From contig CAVYYF010000005.1 of the NCBI GenBank assembly GCA_963772675.1, forward strand, positions 186,001 through 250,000: a stretch of 64,000 nucleotides of DNA, written 5' to 3'. Below the pieces are notes generated by a model. It saw nothing but the letters and a program-made list of their open reading frames with translations. It was not told the DNA's origin and ran no database searches. Below, piece by piece: positions 42,967 to 52,285 of the stretch. The position numbers and the translations under genes were made by a program. The stretch is from JAKAGZ01 sp963772675 (GTDB lineage Bacteria; Bacteroidota; Ignavibacteria; Ignavibacteriales; Ignavibacteriaceae). Positions within the stretch are counted from its first letter, which is position 1; every line of letters starts with the position of its first letter.

Positions 42967-43881
42967 ATGCAAACCATTAAAAGATTTGTATTGATAATTG
43001 TTTTTCTATTAATACCTTTTCAGTTGTTATCTGCAAAAGGTGAAAAACATGATTTTATAGTCTCAACTGGCTGGTTGTCTAAACATCTTAAGGACCCGAA
43101 CATTGTATTAATCGAAATTGGGCAAAAGACTGATTATGATAAAGAACATATTCCCGGTGCGGTTTTTATGACCAGGGATGAAATTTCAACACCGAGAGGC
43201 TCGGGACTTACACTTCAGGTTCCTTCAATGGAAAAATTAATAGATTCATTTGAAAGAGCTGGTGTTTCAAACAACTCACGAATTATTCTTTATTATGGAA
43301 ATGACTGGGTAACTCCGACAACCAGGTTTTATCTGACTCTCGATTATATGGGGCTTGGTGAAAACACCTCTATATTAGATGGTGGTTTGCCTGAATGGAA
43401 AAAAGAAAATCTTCCTGTGACTTCAGAAAAGACAAAAATTAAAAAGGGAAAGATTACAATTACTCATCCTGATAAAGGTGCTGTGGTTGATGTGAATTAT
43501 GTTAAGAAAAACCTGAATAATCCCAAAATTCAAATTGTAGATGCACGAACAGAAAATTTTTATTCAGGTGTTGATACAAGTTATAGCAGGCCCGGACATA
43601 TTGCCGGAGCAACAAATATTCCTTTCACATCTTTAACGACAAGCATTCCTCCGTATTTATTTAAATCGAAAGATGAACTTGAAAAGATTTATTCTGATGC
43701 AAATGTAAGCAAGGACAAGACAGTTGTTTGTTATTGTCATATTGGTCAGCAAGCCAGTCTTGATTATTTTATAGCAAAGTATCTTGGCTATAATGCCAAA
43801 CTTTACGATGGCTCTTACGAGGAATGGGACAAAAGAAGTGATCTGCCTATTATTGGAGCCGTGAAAAGAAAGATGAACTAA
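42967..43881 (+). CDS. Exported tandem-rhodanese thiosulfate sulfurtransferase
   Basis: A 304-residue sulfurtransferase with an N-terminal signal (FVLIIVFLLIPFQLLSAKG). Two rhodanese domains: an inactive N-terminal one (DPNIVLIEIGQKTDYDKEHI, no Cys in the loop) and a catalytic C-terminal one with the active-site Cys in VVCYCHIGQQAS. It probably transfers sulfane sulfur from thiosulfate in the periplasm. It is the first gene of a cluster with two YeeE/YedE halves and another rhodanese; the gap to the next gene is 20 bp. Confidence 0.92.
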   Translation: MQTIKRFVLIIVFLLIPFQLLSAKGEKHDFIVSTGWLSKHLKDPNIVLIEIGQKTDYDKEHIPGAVFMTRDEISTPRGSGLTLQVPSMEKLIDSFERAGVSNNSRIILYYGNDWVTPTTRFYLTLDYMGLGENTSILDGGLPEWKKENLPVTSEKTKIKKGKITITHPDKGAVVDVNYVKKNLNNPKIQIVDARTENFYSGVDTSYSRPGHIAGATNIPFTSLTTSIPPYLFKSKDELEKIYSDANVSKDKTVVCYCHIGQQASLDYFIAKYLGYNAKLYDGSYEEWDKRSDLPIIGAVKRKMN

Positions 43882-43901
43882 AAATATTCATAGACAGAAA
43901 T

Positions 43902-44483
43902 ATGGACACAGCAACAAAAAAAATATCATTTTTAGGAACGAAGCAGATCGGCAAAGGAAAATCCATTTCTACACCGCAACCTTATTGGAATCCTTATGTT
44001 GCCGGGGTAGGTCTCGGGCTTGTTCTTCTAGCAGCTTTTGTAATTATGGGTAGAGGACTTGGAGCTTCGGGAGCCTTTTCCACTGTTGTCTCTACAGGTG
44101 TAAATGCAATTGCACCATCTTTTGGAGAGAAAAATGAATTCTTTTCAACTTATTCAGATCAGGTTTCTGCAAATCCGCTAAAAGATTGGTATGTAATTGA
44201 AGTGATAGGAATATTAATTGGCGGATTTATCTCCGGTTTCCTGGCTCACCGTTTTAAAAAGACAGTTGATAAAGGTCCGAATATTTCTGTGAGAGGAAGA
44301 TTTACTTATGCGTTTATCGGTGGAGCAATTATGGGAATCGGCGCTAAGCTAGCGCGTGGATGCACAAGCGGGCAAGCATTAACTGGTGGAGCCCAGCTCA
44401 ATGTTGGAAGCTGGCTATTTATGATATTCATTTTTATAGGAGGATACGCCGCAGCTTACTTTGTAAGGAGGCAATGGATATGA
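43902..44483 (+). CDS. YeeE/YedE sulfur transporter, first half
   Basis: A 193-residue membrane protein of the YeeE/YedE (thiosulfate/sulfur uptake) family. It has about five hydrophobic segments. The family signature with a conserved Cys is in IMGIGAKLARGCTSGQALTG. The YeeE/YedE channel is often encoded as one polypeptide of about 350 residues; here it is split in two genes. The stop overlaps the start of the second half by 4 nt (ATGA at 44480). Confidence 0.9.
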   Translation: MDTATKKISFLGTKQIGKGKSISTPQPYWNPYVAGVGLGLVLLAAFVIMGRGLGASGAFSTVVSTGVNAIAPSFGEKNEFFSTYSDQVSANPLKDWYVIEVIGILIGGFISGFLAHRFKKTVDKGPNISVRGRFTYAFIGGAIMGIGAKLARGCTSGQALTGGAQLNVGSWLFMIFIFIGGYAAAYFVRRQWI

Positions 44484-45067
44484 GCGCGCCTTTTTTTATT
44501 CATGGGTTTTTTGGCGATGGAACTAGTCTATTAATTGCTGTTATCATCGGAATATTTTTCGGCTTCTTTCTGGAAAGAGGCGGGCTCGGTAATGCTACAA
44601 AGCTTGTCGGGCAATTTTATTTTTATGATATGACAGTTTTTAAAATGATGTTTACTGCTATCATTACTGCGATGCTAGGTCTCTTCTGGCTTTCTTATTT
44701 TGGATTTCTCGATCTTTCACTTGTTTATCTGATTCCAACATATATCCTTCCTCAAATTGTCGGCGGATTTATTTTCGGAATTGGTTTTGTGATGGGGGGG
44801 CTTTGTCCCGGAACATCATGCGTAGCTTTAACCACGGGGAGAATAGACAGCTTCATTTTAATACTTGGGATGATTTTCGGAGTTTTTGTTTTTGGGGAAG
44901 CTTTTCCACTGATCAGAAATTTTTATTATTCAACCCCAATGGGTAATGCAACTTTTCCTCAATTGTTAAATGTTTCCTATGGTACTTTAGTTTTTGTTGT
45001 TGTGATTATTGCAATTGTGGGATTCGTTGGTGCAGAAAAAATTGAAAAGAAGTTTGCAAATAAATGA
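44480..45067 (+). CDS. YeeE/YedE sulfur transporter, second half
   Basis: A 195-residue membrane protein starting MSAPFFIHGFFGDGTSLLIA. ATG 44480 is preferred: an AAGGAGG sequence lies 8 nt upstream and the ATGA overlap with the first half couples translation. The conserved Cys-containing loop is MGGLCPGTSCVALTTGR, as in the second repeat of YeeE. It forms one channel with the upstream half. Its stop overlaps the next gene start by 4 nt (45064-45067). Confidence 0.9.
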   Translation: MSAPFFIHGFFGDGTSLLIAVIIGIFFGFFLERGGLGNATKLVGQFYFYDMTVFKMMFTAIITAMLGLFWLSYFGFLDLSLVYLIPTYILPQIVGGFIFGIGFVMGGLCPGTSCVALTTGRIDSFILILGMIFGVFVFGEAFPLIRNFYYSTPMGNATFPQLLNVSYGTLVFVVVIIAIVGFVGAEKIEKKFANK

Positions 45068-45591
45068 AATTAACACAGAATAAAATACTGGCTGGTTCTG
45101 CAATTATTCTTTCGGTTTTTGCTGTAATTGCAGGAAGTCCTTTCAGTAGTAAAAAAAGTTATATAAATCCGGAACAGTTTGCCGACACACTCATTTCAAA
45201 GAAACAAAACCTAACAGTAGTTGATCTGCGGGATAAAAAAGATTACAATGATTATCATATACCGTCTGCAATCAATGTAAATGCCACGAGGATAGATCCA
45301 TCCACATTTGACCAAAAGAATATGATAGTGCTTTATTCCGGCAGGGATAATATCTCAAAAACGATTCAATATAAATTTGAAAAAGAAGGATTTAAGAAAG
45401 CCTATTTCCTCAATGGTGGAATTGACGATTGGATGAATAAAATAATCTTTCCTGTTCTACTGAAAAATTCATCAGAAGCTGAAAAGAAAAACTTTGAAAA
45501 TATTGAAAGGCGTAGTATGTATTTTGGGGGACAACCTGAAAGAGAAGATGAAAATTCTGTAAAGAAAATTTACAGGAGAGAAGGGTGTTAA
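45064..45591 (+). CDS. Membrane-anchored rhodanese-like protein with Ser in place of the active-site Cys
   Basis: A 175-residue protein with an N-terminal membrane anchor (ILAGSAIILSVFAVIAG) and a single rhodanese fold (LTVVDLRDKKDYNDYHIPSA). In the active loop the catalytic Cys is replaced by Ser: NMIVLYSGRDNISKT. It cannot be a standard sulfurtransferase and may bind or present sulfur species to the YeeE/YedE channel. A Cys is present as the last residue (REGC). Start overlaps the transporter stop by 4 nt. The stop overlaps the convergent MFS gene stop by 3 bases. Confidence 0.85.
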   Translation: MKLTQNKILAGSAIILSVFAVIAGSPFSSKKSYINPEQFADTLISKKQNLTVVDLRDKKDYNDYHIPSAINVNATRIDPSTFDQKNMIVLYSGRDNISKTIQYKFEKEGFKKAYFLNGGIDDWMNKIIFPVLLKNSSEAEKKNFENIERRSMYFGGQPEREDENSVKKIYRREGC

Positions 45592-46808
45592 TTTGTTTGA
45601 ACAACTGCAGGCTTAGTTTTTATTCTGGACATCAAAATTGCAGAAATAACACAAAAAGCAAAAGCCCCGACCCACAAACTAAAAGAACCATAATTTTCCA
45701 GTATCAATGTTCCCAGCCAAGGCCCGGCCATAAATGAAACACTGAAAGACATCTGGTAAAAGCCCATATACTCTCCGCGTTTTTTTGCCGGGGCAATTTC
45801 TGCAATGTAAGTGGCACTGGCAGGGAAAACAATCATCTCACCGAATGTCCAGATAATAATTGTTATTATTAATAGTGGAATACTGTGCGCAACTGTCATC
45901 GCTCCAAAACCGATTGCAGTTAAAATTGCACCAACTGTTAAACTTTTCCTGTCGCTCCAGCGTGAAAGATAATTGTTTAAAGGAACTTCGACCAGGATTA
46001 TTAATCCGGTATTAACAATTATAAGTGCACCGTATGTTGCAGGTGAAAATCCAAGATCGTGCACCATAAACAGCGGCATAGACGACATGTGCTGAAAGAA
46101 AACCATTACAACAGGAATGAGCGCTAGTAAAAAATACACAAGGTGTTTATCTTTTAAAGGACCTAAATGTTTTACCTCGCTTTCGCCTGACTGAATGTGT
46201 TTCTCTTCTACTTCATCAATCTTGTCCCATCTTGCGGTAATAAGAAATATAACAGCTATCAGTGAAGTTATGCCATCGACATAAAAAATGATTGTAAAAT
46301 TAATTAATGTAAGTAACCCGCCAACAACAGGTCCTATACTCATACCAAGATTTATCGCTAGCCGGTTCAATGCGTAAGCTGTTCTTCTCTGTGCTGCTGG
46401 AACAACTTCTGATATAAGAGACATATTTGCAGGACGGAATGCTTCGTTTATTACCGCCATTAAAAAAGTGAATGCAAGTATTAAATAATAACCTGAGATG
46501 AAAGGGTAAGCAAAAAACATTAACCCGGTTAAAGAAAGTGATATCTTCATAATCCGGAAGGAACCGGCTTTATCTGAAATTTTCCCTATTATGGGTGAAG
46601 TGATGAGAGCTCCTGCACCGTATACAGCGAGCACCAGTCCTGCATCCGCATCGTTGTAGTTGAAATGCTTTGTCATATATAGTACCAGGAAAGGTAAAAC
46701 CATCGTTCCAGAACGGTTAATTAATGTTGCCCAGAACAGCACCCACATATTGTGTGGTAATCCTTTAAGTCCTTTCCAGGGATTTATATTTTGTTTTATT
46801 AAAGTCAT
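45588..46808 (-). CDS. MFS transporter
   Basis: A 406-residue major facilitator with 12 predicted membrane segments. The start is ATG 46808 (MTLIKQNINPWKGLKGLPHN), with a GTG at 46817 as a less likely alternative. The loop between segments 2 and 3 (ISDKAGSFRIM) fits the family D-R/K-G signature. A charged cytoplasmic loop (DEVEEKHIQSGESEVKHLGP) joins the two halves. It belongs to the multidrug/sugar-efflux type; the substrate is unknown. It converges with the rhodanese gene and diverges from blaI. Confidence 0.9.
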   Translation of the reverse strand: MTLIKQNINPWKGLKGLPHNMWVLFWATLINRSGTMVLPFLVLYMTKHFNYNDADAGLVLAVYGAGALITSPIIGKISDKAGSFRIMKISLSLTGLMFFAYPFISGYYLILAFTFLMAVINEAFRPANMSLISEVVPAAQRRTAYALNRLAINLGMSIGPVVGGLLTLINFTIIFYVDGITSLIAVIFLITARWDKIDEVEEKHIQSGESEVKHLGPLKDKHLVYFLLALIPVVMVFFQHMSSMPLFMVHDLGFSPATYGALIIVNTGLIILVEVPLNNYLSRWSDRKSLTVGAILTAIGFGAMTVAHSIPLLIITIIIWTFGEMIVFPASATYIAEIAPAKKRGEYMGFYQMSFSVSFMAGPWLGTLILENYGSFSLWVGAFAFCVISAILMSRIKTKPAVVQTN

Positions 46809-46930
46809 TATATTCACGGAAAGAGTTGGGGAAATTTAAGAAGAAGAGAGTAATTAACAAATAAATTTCTGCCCGGGAATTATTTGTTTTTGTCATTGTT
46901 AATGGCCATTCAACACAATATTTACCCACC

Positions 46931-46946
46931 TACGAAAAAATTCGTA
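46931..46946. promoter_or_regulatory. BlaI-type operator 1
   Basis: TACGAA-N4-TTCGTA, a perfect dyad upstream of the blaI promoter. It lies 31 bp (about three helical turns) centre to centre from operator 2. BlaI/MecI/CopY repressors bind similar short dyads. Confidence 0.8.
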
Positions 46947-46954
46947 TTTTTACC

Positions 46955-46983
46955 TTGACACTACGAATACTTTCGTATATATT
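46955..46983 (+). promoter_or_regulatory. blaI promoter TTGACA-N17-TATATT
   Basis: A perfect -35 hexamer (46955-46960) and TATATT -10 (46978-46983), 17 bp apart. The spacer is almost entirely made of operator 2, so a bound repressor would block RNA polymerase. The transcript would start about 38 nt before ATG 47028. Confidence 0.8.
46962..46977. promoter_or_regulatory. BlaI-type operator 2 inside the promoter spacer
   Basis: TACGAA-TACT-TTCGTA, the same dyad as operator 1, lying between the -35 and -10 boxes. Together they are a clear autoregulatory site for the BlaI-family gene that follows. Confidence 0.82.
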
Positions 46984-47027
46984 AACATCTGAAGCCTGGA
47001 ACAAGGAATTAAATTTTAGGAGCGGTA

Positions 47028-47417
47028 ATGAAAAAGAGATCTGTACCAAAGCCAACTAAAGCGGAACTTGAAATATTACAAATACTATGGGGATCAGGCC
47101 CTTCAACAGTTAGGTTTATAAATGATAAGATGAATCAAAAGAAAGATGTTGGTTATACAACTACGCTAAAGATAATGCAGATTATGGTAGAGAAAAATCT
47201 ACTTACACGAGACGAAAAAAATAAGAGCCATATTTATTCTGCAGTATATAAAAGAGATGAAACGCAAAAGGTACTGCTTGACAAATTTCTGGAGTCAGCT
47301 TTCGGAGGTTCTGCAAGCAGACTTGTAATGCAGGCACTTGGGAACAGAAAAACGTCTAAAAGGGAAATAGAAGAGATAAGAAATTTTCTTGATAAGATAG
47401 AGGGAGGAAAGAGATGA
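47028..47417 (+). CDS. BlaI/MecI/CopY-family transcriptional repressor
   Basis: A 129-residue winged-helix repressor. The DNA-binding half is PKPTKAELEILQILWGSGPS, TVRFINDKMNQKKDVGYTTT and LKIMQIMVEKNLLTRDEKNK. The C-terminal helices (LDKFLESAFGGSASRLVMQAL) form the dimer interface that the M56 protease cleaves in BlaI/MecI. It is preceded by two operator dyads and an overlapping promoter, and its stop codon overlaps the start of the M56 gene by 4 nt. Confidence 0.95.
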   Translation: MKKRSVPKPTKAELEILQILWGSGPSTVRFINDKMNQKKDVGYTTTLKIMQIMVEKNLLTRDEKNKSHIYSAVYKRDETQKVLLDKFLESAFGGSASRLVMQALGNRKTSKREIEEIRNFLDKIEGGKR

Positions 47418-49298
47418 ATTTTATAGATAAAATTTTGCCGGAAAATTTAATCTATTCAATCGGGTGGACAATCATTCATTCTTTTTGGCAGGGAGCTATC
47501 ATTTCTCTTTTACTCATTGCCTTCTTTACCTTAGTAAAAACTTCTTCTGCTACCAAGGCAAAAGCTGCGGTTATAGCACTCGGCGTAATGGTAATTTTGT
47601 TTATGGTTACTTTTTCTCTTGAAATGAATTCTTATGAAAATCCGCAAAGTATAAACAATTCTTTGCAAACTTCAGCTGTAGGTGAGGTATTATCTTCTGC
47701 TCCGGCAAAATCTCAAGGTAATAATAGTGAAGAAAATATATCATCGCAATTTGGTATAGCCAGGGAATTAAAATATTTTTTAGCTCAAAACATTTCACTC
47801 CTGACATTTATCTGGTTTGCCGGGTTTATGTTTTTCACGCTCAGGTTTTTAGGTGGATTCTACCTGATTAGAAAATTAAAATACACAGGAACATCATTTG
47901 TGCCTGCTTTCTGGCAGAACCGTGTTAATTCACTGAGGTACAAACTTAAAATATCCCGACCTGTCAGGATGCTGGAATCTGTAAACGTAAGTATTCCTAT
48001 TACTATAGGTTATGTTAAACCTGTAATACTAATGCCGATTGGAATGCTGACAGGATTGCCGGCAAATCAGATCGGGGCTATAATTGCACACGAGCTTGCT
48101 CATATTTATCGAAACGATTACCTGATAAATATTTTACAAACAGTTGGCGAGATTATTCTTTTTTATCATCCGGCCGCCTGGTGGATATCTTCCAAAATAA
48201 GGGAAGAAAGAGAAAATAGCTGCGACGATATTGCCGTAGCTTACAGCGGTGATAAATTAATATATGCACACGCATTAACAAACCTGGAAGAATTAAAAAT
48301 TAAAGAGAATCAGTTTGTTCTGGCTATCAAGAAAAATAAAACAGTTATGAACAGGGTTAAAAGATTATTCAATACAGAATTTAAAAGAAACCAGATTTTC
48401 TGAAAGACTTATTGCTCTGGGTATTATTACAACAATGTTATTTACAACAACAATATTTGCATCAGTTTCATTTGACAAGTTAGAAAAAAGCGGGCATACA
48501 GCCCTTTCTACTGCGGTAAAAGATTCTTCGTGGAAGAAGGGAAGCTATTCCTTCAATAATGATAAGATTAAAGTAAAAATGAATAACGGTAAAATTCAAG
48601 AATTATACGTTGACGGAAATAAAATTCCCGCGACAAAAATTTCTGAATATAAAAATATGGTTGAACAAACATTGAGCAATTTTATAGTAAAAGCTCCCAT
48701 ACCTCCGGCAGCACCTTCAGTTTTAGAAAACACAAAACTTCTGGAACCACCCAAAGCACCCAGGCCAATGATTCCAGACAGTGTGGAAGGGCCTGACTTA
48801 CCACCGCCACCGGAAGCGGCTGATTCACTCAGGCAACCGGGTGTTCCGCCAACAGCACCGGTGCCACAGGAAATAATTGATGACAATTTTGCCATGATTG
48901 AATTACAAAGAGATACTTTAGCAGATAACGATGTAATAATTAAAAAACAAAAAGAAAGATTAGAAAAATTAAAAAACGAAATCAAAATACGACAGGAGAA
49001 ACTGGAAGAGACAAGAAAAACCCTGGAAGAAAAAAGAATTGAACGTATGGGGAAAATTAAAGGAAGAAATGAAACCGTGAAAAAATACGATAAATTTGGT
49101 ACTGAAATAACAAAAGAGTTAATAAAAAGAGGAGCCGTGTCTTTAGGCGAGCATTATGATTTAGAACTTTCTAATAGGGAATTAGTTGTTAATGGAGAAA
49201 AACAACCTAGCGAATTATTACAAATTGGACTTGTGCTTTATAAAAAAATCTGGAGAAAGGAGTTAAAAGGTAATACAATCTATAAAATGAACCATTAA
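47414..49298 (+). pseudogene. BlaR1-like M56 sensor protease, split by a +1 frameshift
   Basis: A BlaR1/MecR1-type membrane metalloprotease, likely cleaving the adjacent repressor after sensing a signal. From ATG 47414 the N-terminal membrane helices and zinc site IIAHELAHIYRNDY are read; the frame ends at 48403. The continuation, RFSERLIALGIITTMLFTTT and then the periplasmic part to 49298, is in the next frame. Removing one A from 48383-48386 (TTTAAAAGAAA) gives a 627-residue protein. The C-terminal domain has a Pro-rich stretch (APPSVLENTK-like region) and a coiled coil, not a penicillin-binding domain. Sequencing error or recoding is possible. Confidence 0.85.
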
Positions 49299-49313
49299 AA
49301 TATCAGAGATATA

Positions 49314-50426
49314 ATGAATATAAAAAATAGATCCACAATAGTTTTATTAGTTGTTGCTCTTGCCTTACCTTTGAAAGCACAACTCATGCCCAAACCGCAG
49401 TTCCGTTTTGAGGATAATTCCAATGAGCTTTCTTCATACCTTGATTCTGTAAGTAATTCCAGGGAGCCCGGCTTTGCAATTGCAATTCTTCACGGCGATA
49501 AAGTATTATTACAAAAAGGTTATGGCGTTGCTTCAATGGATACGCAGCAACCGATCACAGAAAAGACTATGTTTTATACTGCTTCGATTGGAAAAACATT
49601 TACATCCGCGGCTATTTTAAAACTTAAAAAGGCAGGCAAACTAAAACTCCAGGATAAAATTTCAAATTATTTTCCCAATCTGCCATCGTGTACAAAAGAT
49701 ATCAGAATTTTTAATCTTCTTAACCACACTTCGGGTCTGACAGATTTTTATGATGTGATGGGAGAAGACGTAAAATCACTTTCCGATGATGATGTATTAA
49801 AATTTGCCGGAAACATTGATAGTCTTTTATTTGAACCGGGGACAGATTATTCATACAGCAATACAGCATATGTTCTGCTGGCAAAAATCATTGAAAAAGT
49901 TTCAGGAATGTCGTATGCAGATTTTCTTAAAAAAACTTTTTTAAAGCCTCTTGGAATGACATCTACTATTGTTTATGACGATACCAAACCGGTAGTTCAA
50001 AATCGTGCGGTTGGTTATAACAAAGAGAAAGGAAAGTTCATCAAAAATGATTATAAAGGAATAACCATAACCGGTTCGGGAGGAATTTATATAAATCTTC
50101 TTGATATGGAAAAATGGCTGCTTGCACTACGTTCAAACAAAGTACTGAAACCGCAAATGTTAGAGATGGTATTAAGACCACCTTTTACCCTTTCGGGGCA
50201 AAAATCCTATATGGCAATGGGCTGGTTTGATGAGACTTTTGGCCGCCATACGCCGGAAGTTGAAGGAATTACTTCTTATGCTGCAATAGGGTCTCTTCGC
50301 GGATACAGGGCAATATTGCAATTTTTTCCCGATTACGACCTGTCATATATATTACTTAGTAATACAAATGATTTTCAGGTAAGGAGCAGCAAAATTGCAT
50401 CAACTTATCTTAAAATAATAAATTAA
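49314..50426 (+). CDS. Exported beta-lactamase-related serine hydrolase
   Basis: A 370-residue class C beta-lactamase/DD-peptidase-like hydrolase. An N-terminal signal (STIVLLVVALALPLKA) exports it. The catalytic SxxK is in TASIGKTFTSAA, and YSYSNTAYVLL gives the Tyr-x-Asn motif. The third motif (KTG/HxG) is not clear, so an esterase or peptidase is possible. It is 15 bp after the M56 gene, so it may be controlled by the BlaI/M56 pair. Confidence 0.85.
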   Translation: MNIKNRSTIVLLVVALALPLKAQLMPKPQFRFEDNSNELSSYLDSVSNSREPGFAIAILHGDKVLLQKGYGVASMDTQQPITEKTMFYTASIGKTFTSAAILKLKKAGKLKLQDKISNYFPNLPSCTKDIRIFNLLNHTSGLTDFYDVMGEDVKSLSDDDVLKFAGNIDSLLFEPGTDYSYSNTAYVLLAKIIEKVSGMSYADFLKKTFLKPLGMTSTIVYDDTKPVVQNRAVGYNKEKGKFIKNDYKGITITGSGGIYINLLDMEKWLLALRSNKVLKPQMLEMVLRPPFTLSGQKSYMAMGWFDETFGRHTPEVEGITSYAAIGSLRGYRAILQFFPDYDLSYILLSNTNDFQVRSSKIASTYLKIIN

Positions 50427-50455
50427 AGTTTATATAAAACAAATTTCTATTTAAC

Positions 50456-51736
50456 ATGAACACAATAAAAAATATTGTCTTTGTGATAATTTTTATAACA
50501 ACTTTACCAGGTATTTTATACGGGCAAAATATTACGGGGCGTTATGAGGGTGCTGTAACAAGAATGGGTTCAGTTCAACTGGTAAACCTGGATTTTTATA
50601 CTGATAACGGTGTGCAAAAAGCTACTTATGAAATTCCAGAAACCGGCTATTATGATGTTCCTGTAAATGATATTCATTATAGCGGTGACACATTAAACAT
50701 AAAATTTTACTATTGAAATTTTTATTGCTTTCTGAGTAAAGATGAAAAACAAATAACAGGGATCAGTGAAAAATGGTATACCGAAGAAAAGCCTTATGTA
50801 AAAGAAGAGGTTGAATTTAAAAATAAAAATATAACGCTGTCCGGAATGATTTATAAACCCCGGCACAAAAAGACCGGGAAAATAAAATATGTTATTCTAA
50901 TACCCGGTTCGGGAGAGCAAACGCGTTACAGCCCGTATTACATTTCATTCGGTTATCTGCTTGCAAAAAACGGTTTCGGAGTTTTATTATACGATAAAAG
51001 AGGAACTGGTTCATCCGGAGGTTCCTGGCTAACTGCATCACTTAATGATCTTGCTGATGATGCTGTTGCAGGTTTGAATTATCTTGAAAGCAGAAAAGAC
51101 TTGAACATATCTGAAATAGGCTTTTTAGGAACGAGCCAGGGGGCTGGATCGCGCCTATAGCTGCTAATAAAACCAAAGATTGTGCGTTTATAATTTTGAA
51201 TGTTGGCCCTGCTGTTTAAGTCTTCGAACAGGATATCGATAGAGTAAAGTATTCTATGCAAGGAGACGAATGGGATAAACCTGAAATCGATTCTGCTGTT
51301 GCATACACGAAATTATATTTCAGGTATGCTGCTGATAATAAAAAAAATGACCTGGAATTACTTCGAAAGGACTTTAATGATATTAAAAACAGGGACTGGG
51401 CTTTTTATATTAATGCTCCTGCTAATGAAAAAGATTTTAAATGGTGGCGAAATAATAATTATGATCCTGAGAGAGAGTTACAAAGTCTTTCCTGTCCCGT
51501 TCTCAGTTTATTTGGAGAAAAAGATAACCTAGTTCCTCCGAAGGAAAATGCGAGGTTATCTTACTTCCGCAGGTATTAAATATACAATAAAAGTAATTCC
51601 AAGAACGGCACATGATATGCTTACATTTCAGGGGTTAAATGGCAAAACGTGGGATTGGCCAAGGTCATACTGGCAATGGAGAAAGAAACCGAAGGAATTT
51701 ATGGACAGTATTATCTATTTTATAAATAAAATTTGA
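50456..51736 (+). pseudogene. Decayed exported alpha/beta hydrolase
   Basis: A once-complete alpha/beta hydrolase of about 425 residues. The signal peptide and N-terminal domain (MNTIKNIVFVIIFITTLPGI) end at an in-frame TGA (50714). The hydrolase core restarts in the same frame (VILIPGSGEQTRYSPYY; LLYDKRGTGSSGGS; nucleophile region GFLGTSQG). One missing G in the G run near 51140 shifts the frame, an in-frame TAA follows at about 51218, and a further shift near 51550 separates the C-terminus (His in PRTAHDMLTF). Several independent lesions make this a real pseudogene. It follows the serine hydrolase at 49314. Confidence 0.82.
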
Positions 51737-51744
51737 TTTTACAA

Positions 51745-52215
51745 TCAGCCTTTTAGCGTTCTGTTTATATAGCCTGAATAATCTTTTATTATGGGTGCAT
51801 AGGTTTCATTAAACAAAACAGATGAAATTAAAAAATCAGCTGTTGATCTATTGCAGGCTGTGGGCACGTTGTAAAGAACAGTAATTCTTAGTAGAGCTTT
51901 TACGTCTACATCGTGGGGCTGCGGCTGCATAGGATCCCAGAAGAAAATTATCATATCAACATTACCTTCTGTGATTAATGCACCTAATTGCTGATCTCCA
52001 CCAAGCGGGCCGGATTTTAACTTTTTAATTTTATGCTTCAGCGGATTTCCGGTTGAGGCTCTCTTTTTTAACGCTTCTTCAACAAGTTTACCAGTTGTGC
52101 CAGTACATATTATTTCATGATCTGATAAAATCTTCCAGTTCCATTCAACCCACTCTATCAAATCGGGTTTCCTGTTGTCGTGTGCGACCAATGCGATCCG
52201 CTTGTGTTTTTTCAT
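51745..52215 (-). CDS. mgsA: Methylglyoxal synthase
   Basis: It converts dihydroxyacetone phosphate to methylglyoxal and phosphate, a bypass of lower glycolysis. The 156-residue protein has the family start KRIALVAHDNRKPDLIEWV, the phosphate-binding CTGTTG and KSGPLGGDQQLGALI, and the catalytic Asp region IIFFWDPMQPQPHDVDVKAL. The end (PTACNRSTADFLISS) is also conserved. A VOC (glyoxalase-fold) protein occurs at 56537, but it is not obviously glyoxalase I. Confidence 0.95.
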   Translation of the reverse strand: MKKHKRIALVAHDNRKPDLIEWVEWNWKILSDHEIICTGTTGKLVEEALKKRASTGNPLKHKIKKLKSGPLGGDQQLGALITEGNVDMIIFFWDPMQPQPHDVDVKALLRITVLYNVPTACNRSTADFLISSVLFNETYAPIIKDYSGYINRTLKG

Positions 52216-52285
52216 ATCAGTCCTTTAAAATTTTTAATCACTACGGCCACAAATAGAACAATACCTCGAAATTTACTATAATAAA

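Noticed and set aside
50714..50716. In-frame TGA in the alpha/beta hydrolase read as selenocysteine
   Set aside because: No SECIS-like hairpin was seen, and the gene carries further stops and frameshifts, so decay explains the codon better.
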